Position numbers and translations under genes: made by a program. DNA of 64,000 nucleotides. Origin: Hymenobacter telluris. GTDB taxonomy: Bacteria; Bacteroidota; Bacteroidia; Cytophagales; Hymenobacteraceae. The DNA lies in contig NZ_JAFLQZ010000001.1 of the NCBI RefSeq assembly GCF_017313265.1, forward strand, positions 599,321 through 663,320, read 5' to 3'. Under the pieces are notes generated by a model, which saw nothing but the letters and a program-made list of their open reading frames with translations, had not been told where the DNA came from and searched no databases. Shown piece after piece: positions 1 to 14,415 of the stretch; position 1 is the first letter of the stretch, and every line of letters starts with the position of its first letter.

Positions 1-336
1 CGAGCTATGGATGCTGAGCACGCACGCCGACTCGCAGGGGGCGGGGCAAATCCGGCCGGTAAACTCCGGGAAATTGTTGGTTGAACTCAGGATATGATAG
101 GCTTCCTCCCACTGCTGCGCATACACCGCGTCGTTGAACTCGGGGATGATGTTGCCCAGCGGGCAGCCCGAATGACAGAACGGGATGCCGCAGTCCATAC
201 ACCGGGCGGCCTGTTTTTGCAGCTGCTCCTCGCCGTACATCTGCACAAACTCGTGGTTGTGGGTTACGCGCTCCTGCGGATCCGCCTTGGCCGGCAGCTC
301 CCGCTCGAATTGTTTGAATCCAGTTATGTGGGCCAT
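1..336 (-). CDS. gltD: Glutamate synthase small subunit, N-terminal part (runs off the window)
   Basis: The first 112 codons of the small (beta) subunit of glutamate synthase are present; the gene continues past base 1. The subunit passes electrons from NAD(P)H to the large subunit through FAD and two iron-sulfur clusters. The start is the ATG at 334-336 ([13 protein letters not shown]). The cysteine-rich ferredoxin-like segment is visible, with [14 protein letters not shown] near residues 46-59 and CPAPCESAC near residues 97-105, both family hallmarks. It lies 134 bases downstream of gltB on the same strand, the usual gltBD order. The spacer holds a palindromic repeat pair. Identity is firm; the C-terminal FAD and NADPH domains are outside the window. 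Confidence 0.93.
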   Translation of the reverse strand, partial: MAHITGFKQFERELPAKADPQERVTHNHEFVQMYGEEQLQKQAARCMDCGIPFCHSGCPLGNIIPEFNDAVYAQQWEEAYHILSSTNNFPEFTGRICPAPCESACVLSIHSS

Positions 337-356
337 GACTTGAAAGTGCTATTACT

Positions 357-454
357 GTAGAGACGCGATACTTCGCGTCTCCGCGTTGCTGATGTTGTTA
401 TGACTGCGCGGTATTGGTCGCCCCGCCGCGAGACGCGAAGTGTCGCGTCTCTAC
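357..454. repeat. Inverted pair of 25-base palindromic repeats (REP-like)
   Basis: Bases 357-381 and 430-454 are inverted copies of one another, matching at 24 of 25 positions. Each copy is itself an imperfect palindrome with the core GAGACGCGA...TCGCGTCTC. The pair fills most of the gltB-gltD spacer. I infer a mobile-type REP element that could fold in the gltBD transcript; it has no coding capacity. Confidence 0.75.
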
Positions 455-470
455 ATAGTTGGCGGCATCG

Positions 471-4997
<4,527 letters not shown>

Positions 4998-5104
4998 AGC
5001 GAAGAGAGTGAGAACCAACGGCGCGTAGCACGATGGTCAGTAGAGAGGCCAAGCCAACGGTATAGGCAGTGGCAATACCAATTGGGCAGAGGTTGTAATA
5101 TCAA

Positions 5105-5139
5105 ATAAAAAGCTCCGGCCCAAAAAAGGACCGGAGCTT
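5105..5139 (-). terminator. Intrinsic terminator behind the thiolase gene
   Basis: A perfect 9-bp stem (AAGCTCCGG/CCGGAGCTT, 5110-5118 with 5131-5139) is followed on the minus strand by TTTTATTTGA. It sits 114 bases after the thiolase stop and before gltB, so it should end thiolase transcription. Confidence 0.75.
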
Positions 5140-5252
5140 CACTCGTTATTTCTAACTTCTGCTGCTGAAAGGAGAAAAGCGCGCCTACGTGCTTTAAAAC
5201 GGCTTTTCGTCTTCTGAAAAAGCTGCGCTCAAAATTATTTCTAAAAACTGTC

Positions 5253-6437
5253 CTACAGCTTTTCTACCACAATGCTGCTGGCGCCGCCACCCCCATTGCA
5301 GATGCCGGCTACCCCAATTTTGCCGCCTTCGTTGTGCAGCACGTTCACCAGCGTAGTGATGATGCGCGCGCCCGAAGCGCCCAGCGGGTGCCCCAACGAT
5401 ACGGCGCCGCCGTACACGTTTACCTTGGTACCCTCCAGGCTTAGCAGCTTGTTGTTTGCCAACGATACCACCGAAAACGCCTCATTGATTTCGTAGAAAT
5501 CCACATCCTTGGCTTCCAGACCGGCATGTTTCAACGCCTTCGGAATGGCCAGGGCCGGCGAAGTCGTGAACCACTCGGGCGCCTGCTCGGCATCGGCAAA
5601 GCCCCGGATAAGCGCCAGCGGCTTGATGCCCAACGCATCGGCTTTTTCGCGGCTCATCAGCAGCACGGCGGCGGCGCCATCGTTGAGGGTAGAGGCGTTG
5701 GCCGCCGTTACGGTGCCGCCATCTTTCAGGAAGGCCGGCTTGAGGCCCGGCACTTTGGCGAAATCCACCTTCAGATATTCTTCGTCGTCTTCAATCACCG
5801 TCACTTTGCCGCGGCTTTCGATGGTTACGGGCACTATTTCATCTTTCTTCTTGCCCGCCTTGGCAGCGGCAGCACTCCGGGTGTATGATTCAATGGCAAA
5901 AGCATCCTGCTGCTCGCGAGTGATGCCCATTTCCTTGGCCGTATTCTCGGCCGCGTTGCCCATGGCGTAGTCGTGGTAAGGGTCCCAGAGGCCGTCGCGC
6001 ACCAGACCGTCAATCATCTGGCCGTGGCCGTATTTCGCGCCGAAACGGGCTTTGTCGAGGTAATAGGGCACATTGCTCATGCTTTCCATGCCACCAGCCA
6101 AAATCACCTCGGCTTGCCCAAGCATGATGGCCTGGGCCCCGAACATAATGGCCTTGGTACCCGAGGCGCATACTTTGTTGACGGTGGTACACTCCACGGT
6201 GTCGGGCAGGCCCGCTTTCTTAGCCGCTTGCCGGGCCGGGGCCTGGCCCAAGTTGGCTGAAATAACGTTGCCCATAATTACCTGGTCCACTTCTTCAGGA
6301 GCAACGCCCGCTTTTTCCAGCGCGCCTTTCAAAGCAATGGCTCCCAGTTCCGTGGCCGACAACGAGGCCAAACTGCCGCCAAACGAGCCGATAGGAGTAC
6401 GAACGGCGGCTACTATTACTACTTCTTTGATTTGCAT
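5253..6437 (-). CDS. Acetyl-CoA C-acyltransferase (thiolase II type)
   Basis: This 394-residue thiolase should join two acetyl-CoA to acetoacetyl-CoA or run the reverse cleavage, in the cytoplasm. The length is that of biosynthetic thiolases. The acyl-accepting cysteine is Cys90 in NKVCASGTKA. The C-terminal half has the family signatures NEAFSVVSLAN, GHPLGASGARI (catalytic His) and CNGGGGASS (second catalytic Cys). The start ATG is at 6435-6437 and a terminator follows 114 bases after the stop. No other fatty-acid or PHB gene is adjacent, so context does not choose between ketone-body, PHB and beta-oxidation roles. Family is certain; substrate length is not. Confidence 0.94.
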   Translation of the reverse strand: MQIKEVVIVAAVRTPIGSFGGSLASLSATELGAIALKGALEKAGVAPEEVDQVIMGNVISANLGQAPARQAAKKAGLPDTVECTTVNKVCASGTKAIMFGAQAIMLGQAEVILAGGMESMSNVPYYLDKARFGAKYGHGQMIDGLVRDGLWDPYHDYAMGNAAENTAKEMGITREQQDAFAIESYTRSAAAAKAGKKKDEIVPVTIESRGKVTVIEDDEEYLKVDFAKVPGLKPAFLKDGGTVTAANASTLNDGAAAVLLMSREKADALGIKPLALIRGFADAEQAPEWFTTSPALAIPKALKHAGLEAKDVDFYEINEAFSVVSLANNKLLSLEGTKVNVYGGAVSLGHPLGASGARIITTLVNVLHNEGGKIGVAGICNGGGGASSIVVEKL

Positions 6438-6566
6438 AAATGCAGGGGTGGGAATGTGGTGGAATTTGTGAGGTAAAGGTAACGGGTGAAGTTGTGAACT
6501 GCCGCCGGTTGTTGCCAGGGCAGCTTGGCGGCTGGCTAGGCTGAGAGTGGACCGAGGGCTAAGAAG

Positions 6567-7562
6567 CTACCAAGTTGGCTTACCGGAGTCAGGTTTGCGG
6601 GTGCTCTTGCGTGGTAGCTGCTGCAAGTATTGTTGCTCGGCGGCATCCAGCGCCTGCAATACCTGCTTGGCCTGTCCGGTGCTCAGGTTCATTTGTTGCA
6701 GCCGGGCCCGTTGGGTTTGCATCTGGGTTTCGTCTAGCGCAGCGGTTTCGGTGCCCGCCCGTTTACTAGTTCCAGTGCTTGCCTCCGTACCAGTTTCGTC
6801 GTTGCTCAGCCCGTGTGTGGTGCCTGGTTCTGAGCCCTGCGCCATATTGCGTTCCTGCCCTTGGCCCGGTTGCAGGCTACCGTTGGCCGTACTGCCCGGC
6901 GTCCCCGACGGGCGGTTTGGGTCACGCTGACCGTTCTGGTCGGGGCGGTTTTGCGGCGGGTTCTGCGGGTTGTCGGGCTGCTTTGGGTCGTTTAGCTCGC
7001 CTTCTTTATCCTGGCCAGGACGGGGTGGGGGCTGGCTGGCGGGGTCCTGCTGCTGGTCTTTGCGGTTTTCCGGGGTGGGTGGTGCCCCGGCCGGTACTGG
7101 GGGTGGCACGCTCGGGTCGTCGCGCCGCCGCCTTAAATAGTCACTAATCAGCTCATAGTCGTAGCGGGCTACGGCATTCGCCGGATTGGCTACCAGCGCC
7201 TGCTTCAGCAAGCGTAAAGCTTGGGCATACTCGCCTTTGCTTGCTGCCAATACTCCCAATTGCTGCCGGGCTACGCTGCGCATCTGTGGTTGGCGGCTGG
7301 TCAGCAGCCGGCCATAAGCGGTACGGGCGGTGCCTGGCTGGCCTGCCCGTACACTGGCATGGCCCCAGTTTAGCAGCACGGCTTCATCGGTAGCGCCCAG
7401 CTTTTCTACAGCCTCCTTGTAATAAGTAGCTGCTACCAGGTAATTGCCCTGCTGATACGCCGCTTGGGCTTTCCGGATAGACTCATTCCGGTCATGAATG
7501 CCACTCAAGCCGTGCCAGCCGCCCCAAAAAGCCAGGAAAATAAGTAAGAAGCCCGTTTTCAT
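6567..7562 (-). CDS. TPR protein of the Bat (aerotolerance) type
   Basis: This 331-residue protein starts with a hydrophobic segment (residues about 3-20) that acts as a signal or anchor. Tetratricopeptide repeats follow from about 28 to 150 (QAAYQQGNYLVAATYYKEAV and LGVLAASKGEYAQALRLLKQ are two units). The second half is low-complexity, rich in Pro, Gln, Asn and Asp. This layout matches the BatC/BatE partners of Bacteroides aerotolerance operons. The start codon overlaps the stop of the upstream VWA gene (ATGA), indicating translational coupling. The neighbours batD and moxR, normally present, are not in the window. Role inferred only: periplasmic scaffold working with the VWA protein. Confidence 0.75.
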   Translation of the reverse strand: MKTGFLLIFLAFWGGWHGLSGIHDRNESIRKAQAAYQQGNYLVAATYYKEAVEKLGATDEAVLLNWGHASVRAGQPGTARTAYGRLLTSRQPQMRSVARQQLGVLAASKGEYAQALRLLKQALVANPANAVARYDYELISDYLRRRRDDPSVPPPVPAGAPPTPENRKDQQQDPASQPPPRPGQDKEGELNDPKQPDNPQNPPQNRPDQNGQRDPNRPSGTPGSTANGSLQPGQGQERNMAQGSEPGTTHGLSNDETGTEASTGTSKRAGTETAALDETQMQTQRARLQQMNLSTGQAKQVLQALDAAEQQYLQQLPRKSTRKPDSGKPTW

Positions 7563-8530
7563 GGTTTGATTACTCGTACCGTAACAATAATGTCGAACAC
7601 CAATAGCGCCAGTGCCAGCGCCAGCGGGTATCGGTAGCGGTTATCAGCCACTGATACCGACCGAACTTGCTCGGTTTGTCCCTCCAAACGGTTCAGGGCG
7701 TTTACCAGCAAAGCAAATTCGTCGCGCCGCTCCGATAACTCGAAATACTGCCCGCCGGTTTGCTCTGCCAGCCGCTGAAGCGGAGCGGGAGTGAGGCGGG
7801 TCACGGCGTCGCGGCCCCGGGCGTCGCGCAGGTAGCCGCCTCTGGGTTTCGGTAAGCGGCTGCCTTCCAGCGTGCCAACGCCCAGCGCAAATAGCCGCAC
7901 CCCCGACCGCGCCAGTATCCGCAAAGTCGGCTCCAGGTTTTCGCCAAAATCTTCTCCGTCGCTCACCACTACCAGCGCCGTGGCGCGCGGCGTAGCCGTA
8001 GGAGGGAGCTTCGCCAGCCGGTCGAGGGCAATTTCCAAAGGCGGCGCAAAATCGGTAGCTCCCGGCGGCAGTAAGCTGGTTTGCAAAGTGCTCAGGAAAA
8101 GCTGAAGCGCGCCTTGGTCATAGGTGAGCGGGCACTGTACGTAAGCGTCGGCCCCGAATACAATCAACCCAATTCGGTCGGCCTGAAACCGGTTGATAAG
8201 AGTAGCCAACTCAGCTTTGGCTTTTTGCAGCCGCGTAGGAGCCACATCAGGCGCATCCATGGAGCGCGACACATCCACTAGCAACCACACATCCTTGCCC
8301 GTAGTCCGGACCGGGCGTTGCGTCACGCCGTACGCCGGTCCAAGCAGCGCCACACCCAGCAAGCCGAAATACAGCAGGCGCAAGGCCAGCTTCCAGCCCA
8401 AGCGCCAGCCCCGCTGGCCCAGCGGCGCGGCCAGTCGGCGGGTCCGCAGCGCGAATCCCACGTACAGCACGAAAAAAAAACTCAGTGCCAATAGCTCGGG
8501 CCAGGCTACGGGATAAGCCCAGTTCAGCAT
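7559..8530 (-). CDS. Membrane VWA-domain protein (BatA/BatB type)
   Basis: The 323-residue protein has N-terminal membrane helices at about residues 10-27 and 48-67, a von Willebrand A domain from about 78 to 270, and a C-terminal helix (PLALALALLVFDIIVTV). The metal site is intact: Asp86-x-Ser88-x-Ser90 in DVSRS, with a threonine in PGATDF. These are features of BatA/BatB, inner-membrane proteins with a periplasmic VWA domain. I chose the ATG at 8528-8530 (MLNWAYPV); the frame runs 39 codons further upstream through unlikely residues. A TATATTTG promoter-like site lies about 65 bases before this start. It overlaps the TPR gene by 4 bases. Confidence 0.8.
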   Translation of the reverse strand: MLNWAYPVAWPELLALSFFFVLYVGFALRTRRLAAPLGQRGWRLGWKLALRLLYFGLLGVALLGPAYGVTQRPVRTTGKDVWLLVDVSRSMDAPDVAPTRLQKAKAELATLINRFQADRIGLIVFGADAYVQCPLTYDQGALQLFLSTLQTSLLPPGATDFAPPLEIALDRLAKLPPTATPRATALVVVSDGEDFGENLEPTLRILARSGVRLFALGVGTLEGSRLPKPRGGYLRDARGRDAVTRLTPAPLQRLAEQTGGQYFELSERRDEFALLVNALNRLEGQTEQVRSVSVADNRYRYPLALALALLVFDIIVTVRVIKP

Positions 8531-8595
8531 AGAATCAGATAAGGCAACGAAATGAGAATCATATAGAAACGGATTTGGCAGTCGTCGGCAGGCGA

Positions 8596-8603
8596 CAAAT
8601 ATA
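8596..8603 (-). promoter_or_regulatory. Candidate -7 element for the VWA/TPR pair
   Basis: On the minus strand this reads TATATTTG, fitting the Bacteroidota -7 consensus TAnnTTTG. It would start transcription near 8590, about 60 bases before the ATG at 8530. No convincing -33 element was seen. Confidence 0.4.
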
Positions 8604-8672
8604 CGGTCTGGCCCGGCGGTGGCATACGGCTTCTGACAGGCCGCCAACCAATAAATTTTTACTAAAAAGCGG

Positions 8673-8700
8673 TTGTATGTAGAATTGACTTGTATATTTG
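8673..8700 (+). promoter_or_regulatory. Promoter of the tRNA cluster
   Basis: A -7 element TATATTTG at 8693-8700 has a TTG at 8673-8675, 17 bases upstream, close to the Bacteroidota pattern TTTG-N19-TAnnTTTG. It lies 30 bases before tRNA-Ser. Confidence 0.6.
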
Positions 8701-8730
8701 CACACTCTTCAGCCGGAAGGGAGCAGAAAA

Positions 8731-8818
8731 AGAGAGATGGGTGAGTGGCTTAAACCAGTAGTTTGCTAAACTGCCGTAGCTCTAAAGGTTACCGGGGGTT
8801 CGAATCCCCCTCTCTCTA
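8731..8818 (+). tRNA. tRNA-Ser (anticodon GCT)
   Basis: The acceptor stem AGAGAGA/TCTCTCT (8731-8737, 8811-8817) is fully paired. The anticodon arm around TTGCTAA carries GCT. A long variable arm, as in serine tRNAs, precedes the T-arm GGGGG-TTCGAAT-CCCCC (8794-8810). The total length of about 88 bases fits a class II tRNA. CCA is not encoded. Confidence 0.93.
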
Positions 8819-8834
8819 CTTTTTCAGTCTGTTG

Positions 8835-8897
8835 AATTTCAAGTGTTGAAGGTTACCTGACCATCACCTAGCCTTCAACATTTGAAATTTATTTTTT
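8835..8897 (+). terminator. Long hairpin with T-run between tRNA-Ser and tRNA-Pro
   Basis: Bases 8835-8852 pair with 8872-8889 (AATTTCAA.TGTTGAAGG), one mismatch in 18, followed by TATTTTTTC. It looks like an intrinsic terminator, but it lies inside a tRNA cluster, directly before tRNA-Pro. It may instead be a processing hairpin or cause partial termination. Confidence 0.5.
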
Positions 8898-8971
8898 CGG
8901 GGTGTAGCGTAGCCCGGTATCGCGCCTGCTTTGGGAGCAGGAGGCCGCAAGTTCGAATCTTGCCACCCCGA
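8898..8971 (+). tRNA. tRNA-Pro (anticodon TGG)
   Basis: The acceptor stem CGGGGTG/CACCCCG, the anticodon arm CCTGC-TTTGGGA-GCAGG and the T-arm GCAAG-TTCGAAT-CTTGC are all fully paired. The anticodon is TGG, which reads proline codons. CCA is not encoded. Confidence 0.95.
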
Positions 8972-9012
8972 CATAAGTAACCCCAGCCGCCGGGCCGGAG
9001 CCCATGGCTTCA

Positions 9013-9086
9013 GACCCCGTAGCTCAGCTGGATAGAGCAGCTGCCTTCTAAGCAGCCGGTCATGTGTTCGAATCACATCGGGGCCA
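9013..9086 (+). tRNA. tRNA-Arg (anticodon TCT)
   Basis: The anticodon arm GCTGC-CTTCTAA-GCAGC gives anticodon TCT, reading AGA and AGG. The T-arm ATGTG-TTCGAAT-CACAT is perfect. The acceptor stem GACCCCG/CGGGGCC pairs except at the second position, where A faces C; a G there would restore a perfect stem. CCA is not encoded. Confidence 0.9.
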
Positions 9087-9098
9087 CTCTCAGAATCA

Positions 9099-9130
9099 AC
9101 CACTTAGCGTAATTGCTAAGTGGTTTTTTT
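9099..9130 (+). terminator. Intrinsic terminator of the tRNA cluster
   Basis: A perfect 10-bp stem, ACCACTTAGC with GCTAAGTGGT (9099-9108, 9115-9124), is followed directly by a run of seven or more T. It lies 12 bases after tRNA-Arg. Confidence 0.92.
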
Positions 9131-9575
9131 ATGTTCGGGGCTAACAACTAGTTGCTTGCTCTTCTCTGCGGGCTGTTTTTTTACTTGGATTTGCCACCCC
9201 AGAGTGGCGGCCAGCTTGCCCAGGAATGATAAAGGCCTACCCTTATCCGTCTGATAAGAGCGGGCCTTTTGCGTTAGTCTCACATCTCCAGCAGCGGCCG
9301 CAGCATCTGTTGCAGTTGGTTACGCATCCTGTTCAGCACTCAGGCCACCGTGCGGAGTGGTTGGCTGGTCATCTTGTCAACATCTCGGCAACTATAGGCT
9401 TCAGCTTTCAAGCGGAATACTACCTGGCCAGCCGACCGGAAGCCAGGCATCTACTGCGGCGGCATTATCGAGCACTGCCAGCTGTTCCGCATCAATTACC
9501 ACTGGTGAGCTTACGGACATAGCAGAGCAGTTGCGGGCGTAAGGAAACAGCTTCTTATGGACACGCGCTACCTCA
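9131..9575. other. Intergenic region with a hairpin and a possible decayed reading frame
   Basis: No intact gene is seen. A hairpin at 9231-9270 (AAAGGCC...GGGCCTTT enclosing TTATC...GATAA) could terminate transcription from the xylan locus, the last gene of which ends at 9576. On the minus strand from about 9480 down to 9280 one frame reads through coding-like residues (RLKAEAYSC, RMRNQLQQMLRPLLEM) with internal stops. This might be the remnant of a lost gene, but I do not recognise it. Confidence 0.3.
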
Positions 9576-11594
<2,019 letters not shown>

Positions 11595-11619
11595 TCAGCA
11601 CATCAGCGCACACACAAGG

Positions 11620-14283
11620 CTAGTCAATCGTTTTGGTGGCGCCGGTCAGCACAAGGTCGGTTTGCTGCACGCGGCCGGCTTTCACCGCCGCCGCCAGGGG
11701 CTGGCCGCCGCCCACAAACACCTGCACTTTGCCGGCTTGCTCTACGCGGCGGGCTTGCGCATCGAGGCGCGAGAGTTGCCGTGGCGTCAGGGTGAACGTC
11801 ACCGTTTTCTTCTCACCGGCTTTCAGATTTACGCGTCGGAAGCCTTCCAGGGCGTGCTGCGCCACGCGGCCCGAGGCGCCGGGGTGGCGCACATACAGCT
11901 GCACCACTTCGTCGCCGGGGCGCTGGCCGGTGTTCTGCACCTGCACGCTCACGCTGATGGGCTGCCCGGTAACGGGTTTCGACAGCACCTTGGCGTTGCT
12001 GTACTGGAAGGTGGTGTAGCTCAGGCCGTGGCCGAACGGATACAGCGGCTCGCCGGTGAAGTAGCGGTAGGTGCGGCCGGCCATGCTGTAGTCGTCGAAG
12101 GCGGGCAGCTGGGTTTCCGACTTGTAGAACGTCACGGGCAGGCGGCCGGCGGGGTTGTAGTCGCCAAAGAGCACGTCGGCCAGGGCGGTGCCGGCCGATT
12201 GGCCGCCGTACCAGGTGGTGAGCAGGGCCGGTAGGTTGGCGGCTTCCCACGGAGTAGCTAGCGCGCTGCCCGACATCATGGTAAAGACCACCGGCTTGCC
12301 GGAGCTGTGCAGCACCTTCAGCAACTCGGTTTGCACCTGGGGCAGACCAATGGTGGTCCGGTCGCCGCCGCTGAAGCCGGGCACTTTCACGTTCATTTCC
12401 TCGCCTTCCAGCTTGGGCGAAATGCCGCCCACAAACACAATGGCGTCGGCGTCCTTCACCTTGGCCAAGATGTTGGCGGCGTTCATGGGCACCACTTTCG
12501 CGCCGGTGAATTTGAGGATGGTGCGGCGGTCGGTTTGCAGGTATTCCAGGCGCAGCTTTAGCGGCTGGCCCGCCGTTACGTTCAGCACGTGCTGCTTGGT
12601 GGAGAAGCCGCGCCCGGCCCAGGCGTCCAGCACCAGCTTGTCGTCGACAAACAGCCGGTAGCCGTCGTCGCCGTTGATTTGCAGGGCCAGCTCTTCGGTT
12701 TTGGTGGGCGTGAACGTGGCCTGGTAGCGGGCCGAGAAGTTCTCGGCGGGCAGGCCGGGGGCCACCTCCATTTTCACGTTGGCCAGGTAGCGGTCCAGCC
12801 CCTCTTCCTGGCGGGTAACTACGGGCGCGCCCTCCAGGTTGGTGCCCTTGAAATATTCGGCCTGGAAGCCCGGCTTGCCATTGTAGGCCAGCTGCTTGTT
12901 GATATCGAGTGGCTCGTACACAGTGTTGCTGGCGTAGTCCACGCCCTGCATGTACACCACCTCGGTGCCTTGGCCCACCTTGGCCCGGATGCCTTCGAGC
13001 GGCGTCACGATGTCGGTGGGGAAGCCGTTGTAGTTGCCGAGCTGCACGCTTTCGTTGTCGGCGTTGGGGCCGAGCACCACAATCTTCTTCAGGTTTTTGC
13101 GCAGCGGCAAGGTGTTCTTCTCGTTTTTGAGCAGCACCACCGACTCGCGGGCCATGCGTAGGGCGTGGGCTTTATGCGGGGCGCTTTCCACCACGCTCAG
13201 CGGAATCCGGGCGTATTTCACGCGCTCCACCGGGTCGAACATGCCCAGCTGGAAGCGGATTTTATACAGCCGCTTCACCGATACATCAAGCTGCTGCTCG
13301 GTAATCAGCTTTTTCTGCACCGATTCCAGCAGTGAGTTATAGGTGAAGAGCTTGCCAGTGGCGCACTCGATATCGGTGCCGTGCAGCACGGCGTTGGCGG
13401 CGGCGGTGGCGGCGTCGGGGTCGGTTTTGTGGTGCTGCCAGAAGTCGTTGATGCCGTCGCAGTCGGAGGTGACGTAGCCTTTGAACTTCCACTTGTCGTA
13501 GAGAATCTCGTTCATCAGCTTGTCACTACCACAGCAGGGCTGGCCGGCGTAGGCGTTGTAGGCGCACATCACCCCGGCCACTTTAGCATCCACAATCAGG
13601 TCGCGAAAAGCGGGTAAGTAGGTGTCCCAGAGGTCGTAGTCGCTGATTTGGGCGTTGAACTCGTGGCGCGACGACTCGGGGCCGCTGTGCACGGCGAAGT
13701 GCTTGGCGCAGGCCGTGATTTTCAGGTATTTCGGGTCGTCGCCCTGGAAGCCTTTTACCAGCGCCGCGCCCAACTGGCCGGTCAGGTAGGGGTCTTCGCC
13801 GTAGGTTTCCTGGCCGCGGCCCCAGCGCGGGTCACGGAAGATGTTGATGTTGGGCGTCCAGAACGTGAGGCCCTGGTAGATGCCCCGCTCGCCGCGCCGC
13901 ACAAACTCCTGGTGCACCGCCCGCGCCTCGTCGGAGGTGATGGTGGCCATTTGCAGCATGGCGTCGGTGTTGAAGGTGGCGGCCATGCCGATGGCCTGCG
14001 GAAACACCGTGGTTTTCAGGCTGGTGCGGGCCACGCCGTGCAGGGCCTCGTTCCACCAGTTGTAGGCCGGAATACCCAGCCGGTCGATGGCCGGGGAGGC
14101 GTTGAGCATCTGCGACACCTTCTCGGGCAAAGTCAGGCGGCCCACCAAGTCATTGACCCGCTGGTCGATGGGCAGGTCGGGATTCTGGAAGGGGAATTCT
14201 GCAACCGGAGCCGAGGTGGTGGCCGCCGGCTGCGCCCCGCTGGTAAGTAAGAGCAGACCTAGTAAAGCAGTAGCAAGCTTCAT
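11620..14283 (-). CDS. GH3 beta-xylosidase/glucosidase-type with inserted PA14 domain
   Basis: The 887-residue exported glycoside hydrolase belongs to family 3. A signal peptide covers about residues 1-18. The (alpha/beta)8 domain holds NWWNEALHGVA, typical of the xylosidase/arabinosidase branch. Substrate-binding Lys194-His195 lie in AKHFAVH and the nucleophile is Asp274 in TSDCDG. A PA14 domain (about 470-605, GFQAEYFKGTNLEG) is inserted in the second domain. A fibronectin-III-like domain ends the protein, with DEVVQLYVRHPGA. In this locus it most likely removes terminal xylose from xylo-oligosaccharides in the periplasm. The start ATG is at 14281-14283. Palindromic repeats lie on both sides of the gene. 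Family is certain; sugar specificity is inferred. Confidence 0.93.
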   Translation of the reverse strand: MKLATALLGLLLLTSGAQPAATTSAPVAEFPFQNPDLPIDQRVNDLVGRLTLPEKVSQMLNASPAIDRLGIPAYNWWNEALHGVARTSLKTTVFPQAIGMAATFNTDAMLQMATITSDEARAVHQEFVRRGERGIYQGLTFWTPNINIFRDPRWGRGQETYGEDPYLTGQLGAALVKGFQGDDPKYLKITACAKHFAVHSGPESSRHEFNAQISDYDLWDTYLPAFRDLIVDAKVAGVMCAYNAYAGQPCCGSDKLMNEILYDKWKFKGYVTSDCDGINDFWQHHKTDPDAATAAANAVLHGTDIECATGKLFTYNSLLESVQKKLITEQQLDVSVKRLYKIRFQLGMFDPVERVKYARIPLSVVESAPHKAHALRMARESVVLLKNEKNTLPLRKNLKKIVVLGPNADNESVQLGNYNGFPTDIVTPLEGIRAKVGQGTEVVYMQGVDYASNTVYEPLDINKQLAYNGKPGFQAEYFKGTNLEGAPVVTRQEEGLDRYLANVKMEVAPGLPAENFSARYQATFTPTKTEELALQINGDDGYRLFVDDKLVLDAWAGRGFSTKQHVLNVTAGQPLKLRLEYLQTDRRTILKFTGAKVVPMNAANILAKVKDADAIVFVGGISPKLEGEEMNVKVPGFSGGDRTTIGLPQVQTELLKVLHSSGKPVVFTMMSGSALATPWEAANLPALLTTWYGGQSAGTALADVLFGDYNPAGRLPVTFYKSETQLPAFDDYSMAGRTYRYFTGEPLYPFGHGLSYTTFQYSNAKVLSKPVTGQPISVSVQVQNTGQRPGDEVVQLYVRHPGASGRVAQHALEGFRRVNLKAGEKKTVTFTLTPRQLSRLDAQARRVEQAGKVQVFVGGGQPLAAAVKAGRVQQTDLVLTGATKTID

Positions 14284-14320
14284 AATATATTGGCAAAGTG
14301 AAGTTGTAATTACATCTGAG

Positions 14321-14415
14321 CGATGTAGGGGCAGGGCTTGCCCCTGCCCGTCGTTGAACGGAATCGTTGGGACGGCGCCAGCGTCCGGGCGGGGACAAGC
14401 CCCGCCGCTACATCG
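14321..14415. repeat. Long inverted repeat element abutting a stop codon
   Basis: The outer arms 14321-14350 and 14386-14415 are related inverted copies (CGATGTAG...CTACATCG). Each arm holds its own GC-rich hairpin (GGGGCAGGGCTTGCCCCTGCC and GCGGGGACAAGCCCCGC, with small differences). The right arm ends at the base before the TAA (14416-14418) of the GH43 gene. No open frame is present. Confidence 0.7.

Noticed and set aside
4998..5018. Extended TTG start of gltB
   Set aside because: An ATG seven codons inside gives a normal propeptide before the catalytic cysteine.
5019..5252. Riboswitch or leader before gltB
   Set aside because: Only a standard terminator hairpin for the thiolase was found; no conserved aptamer pattern could be recognised.
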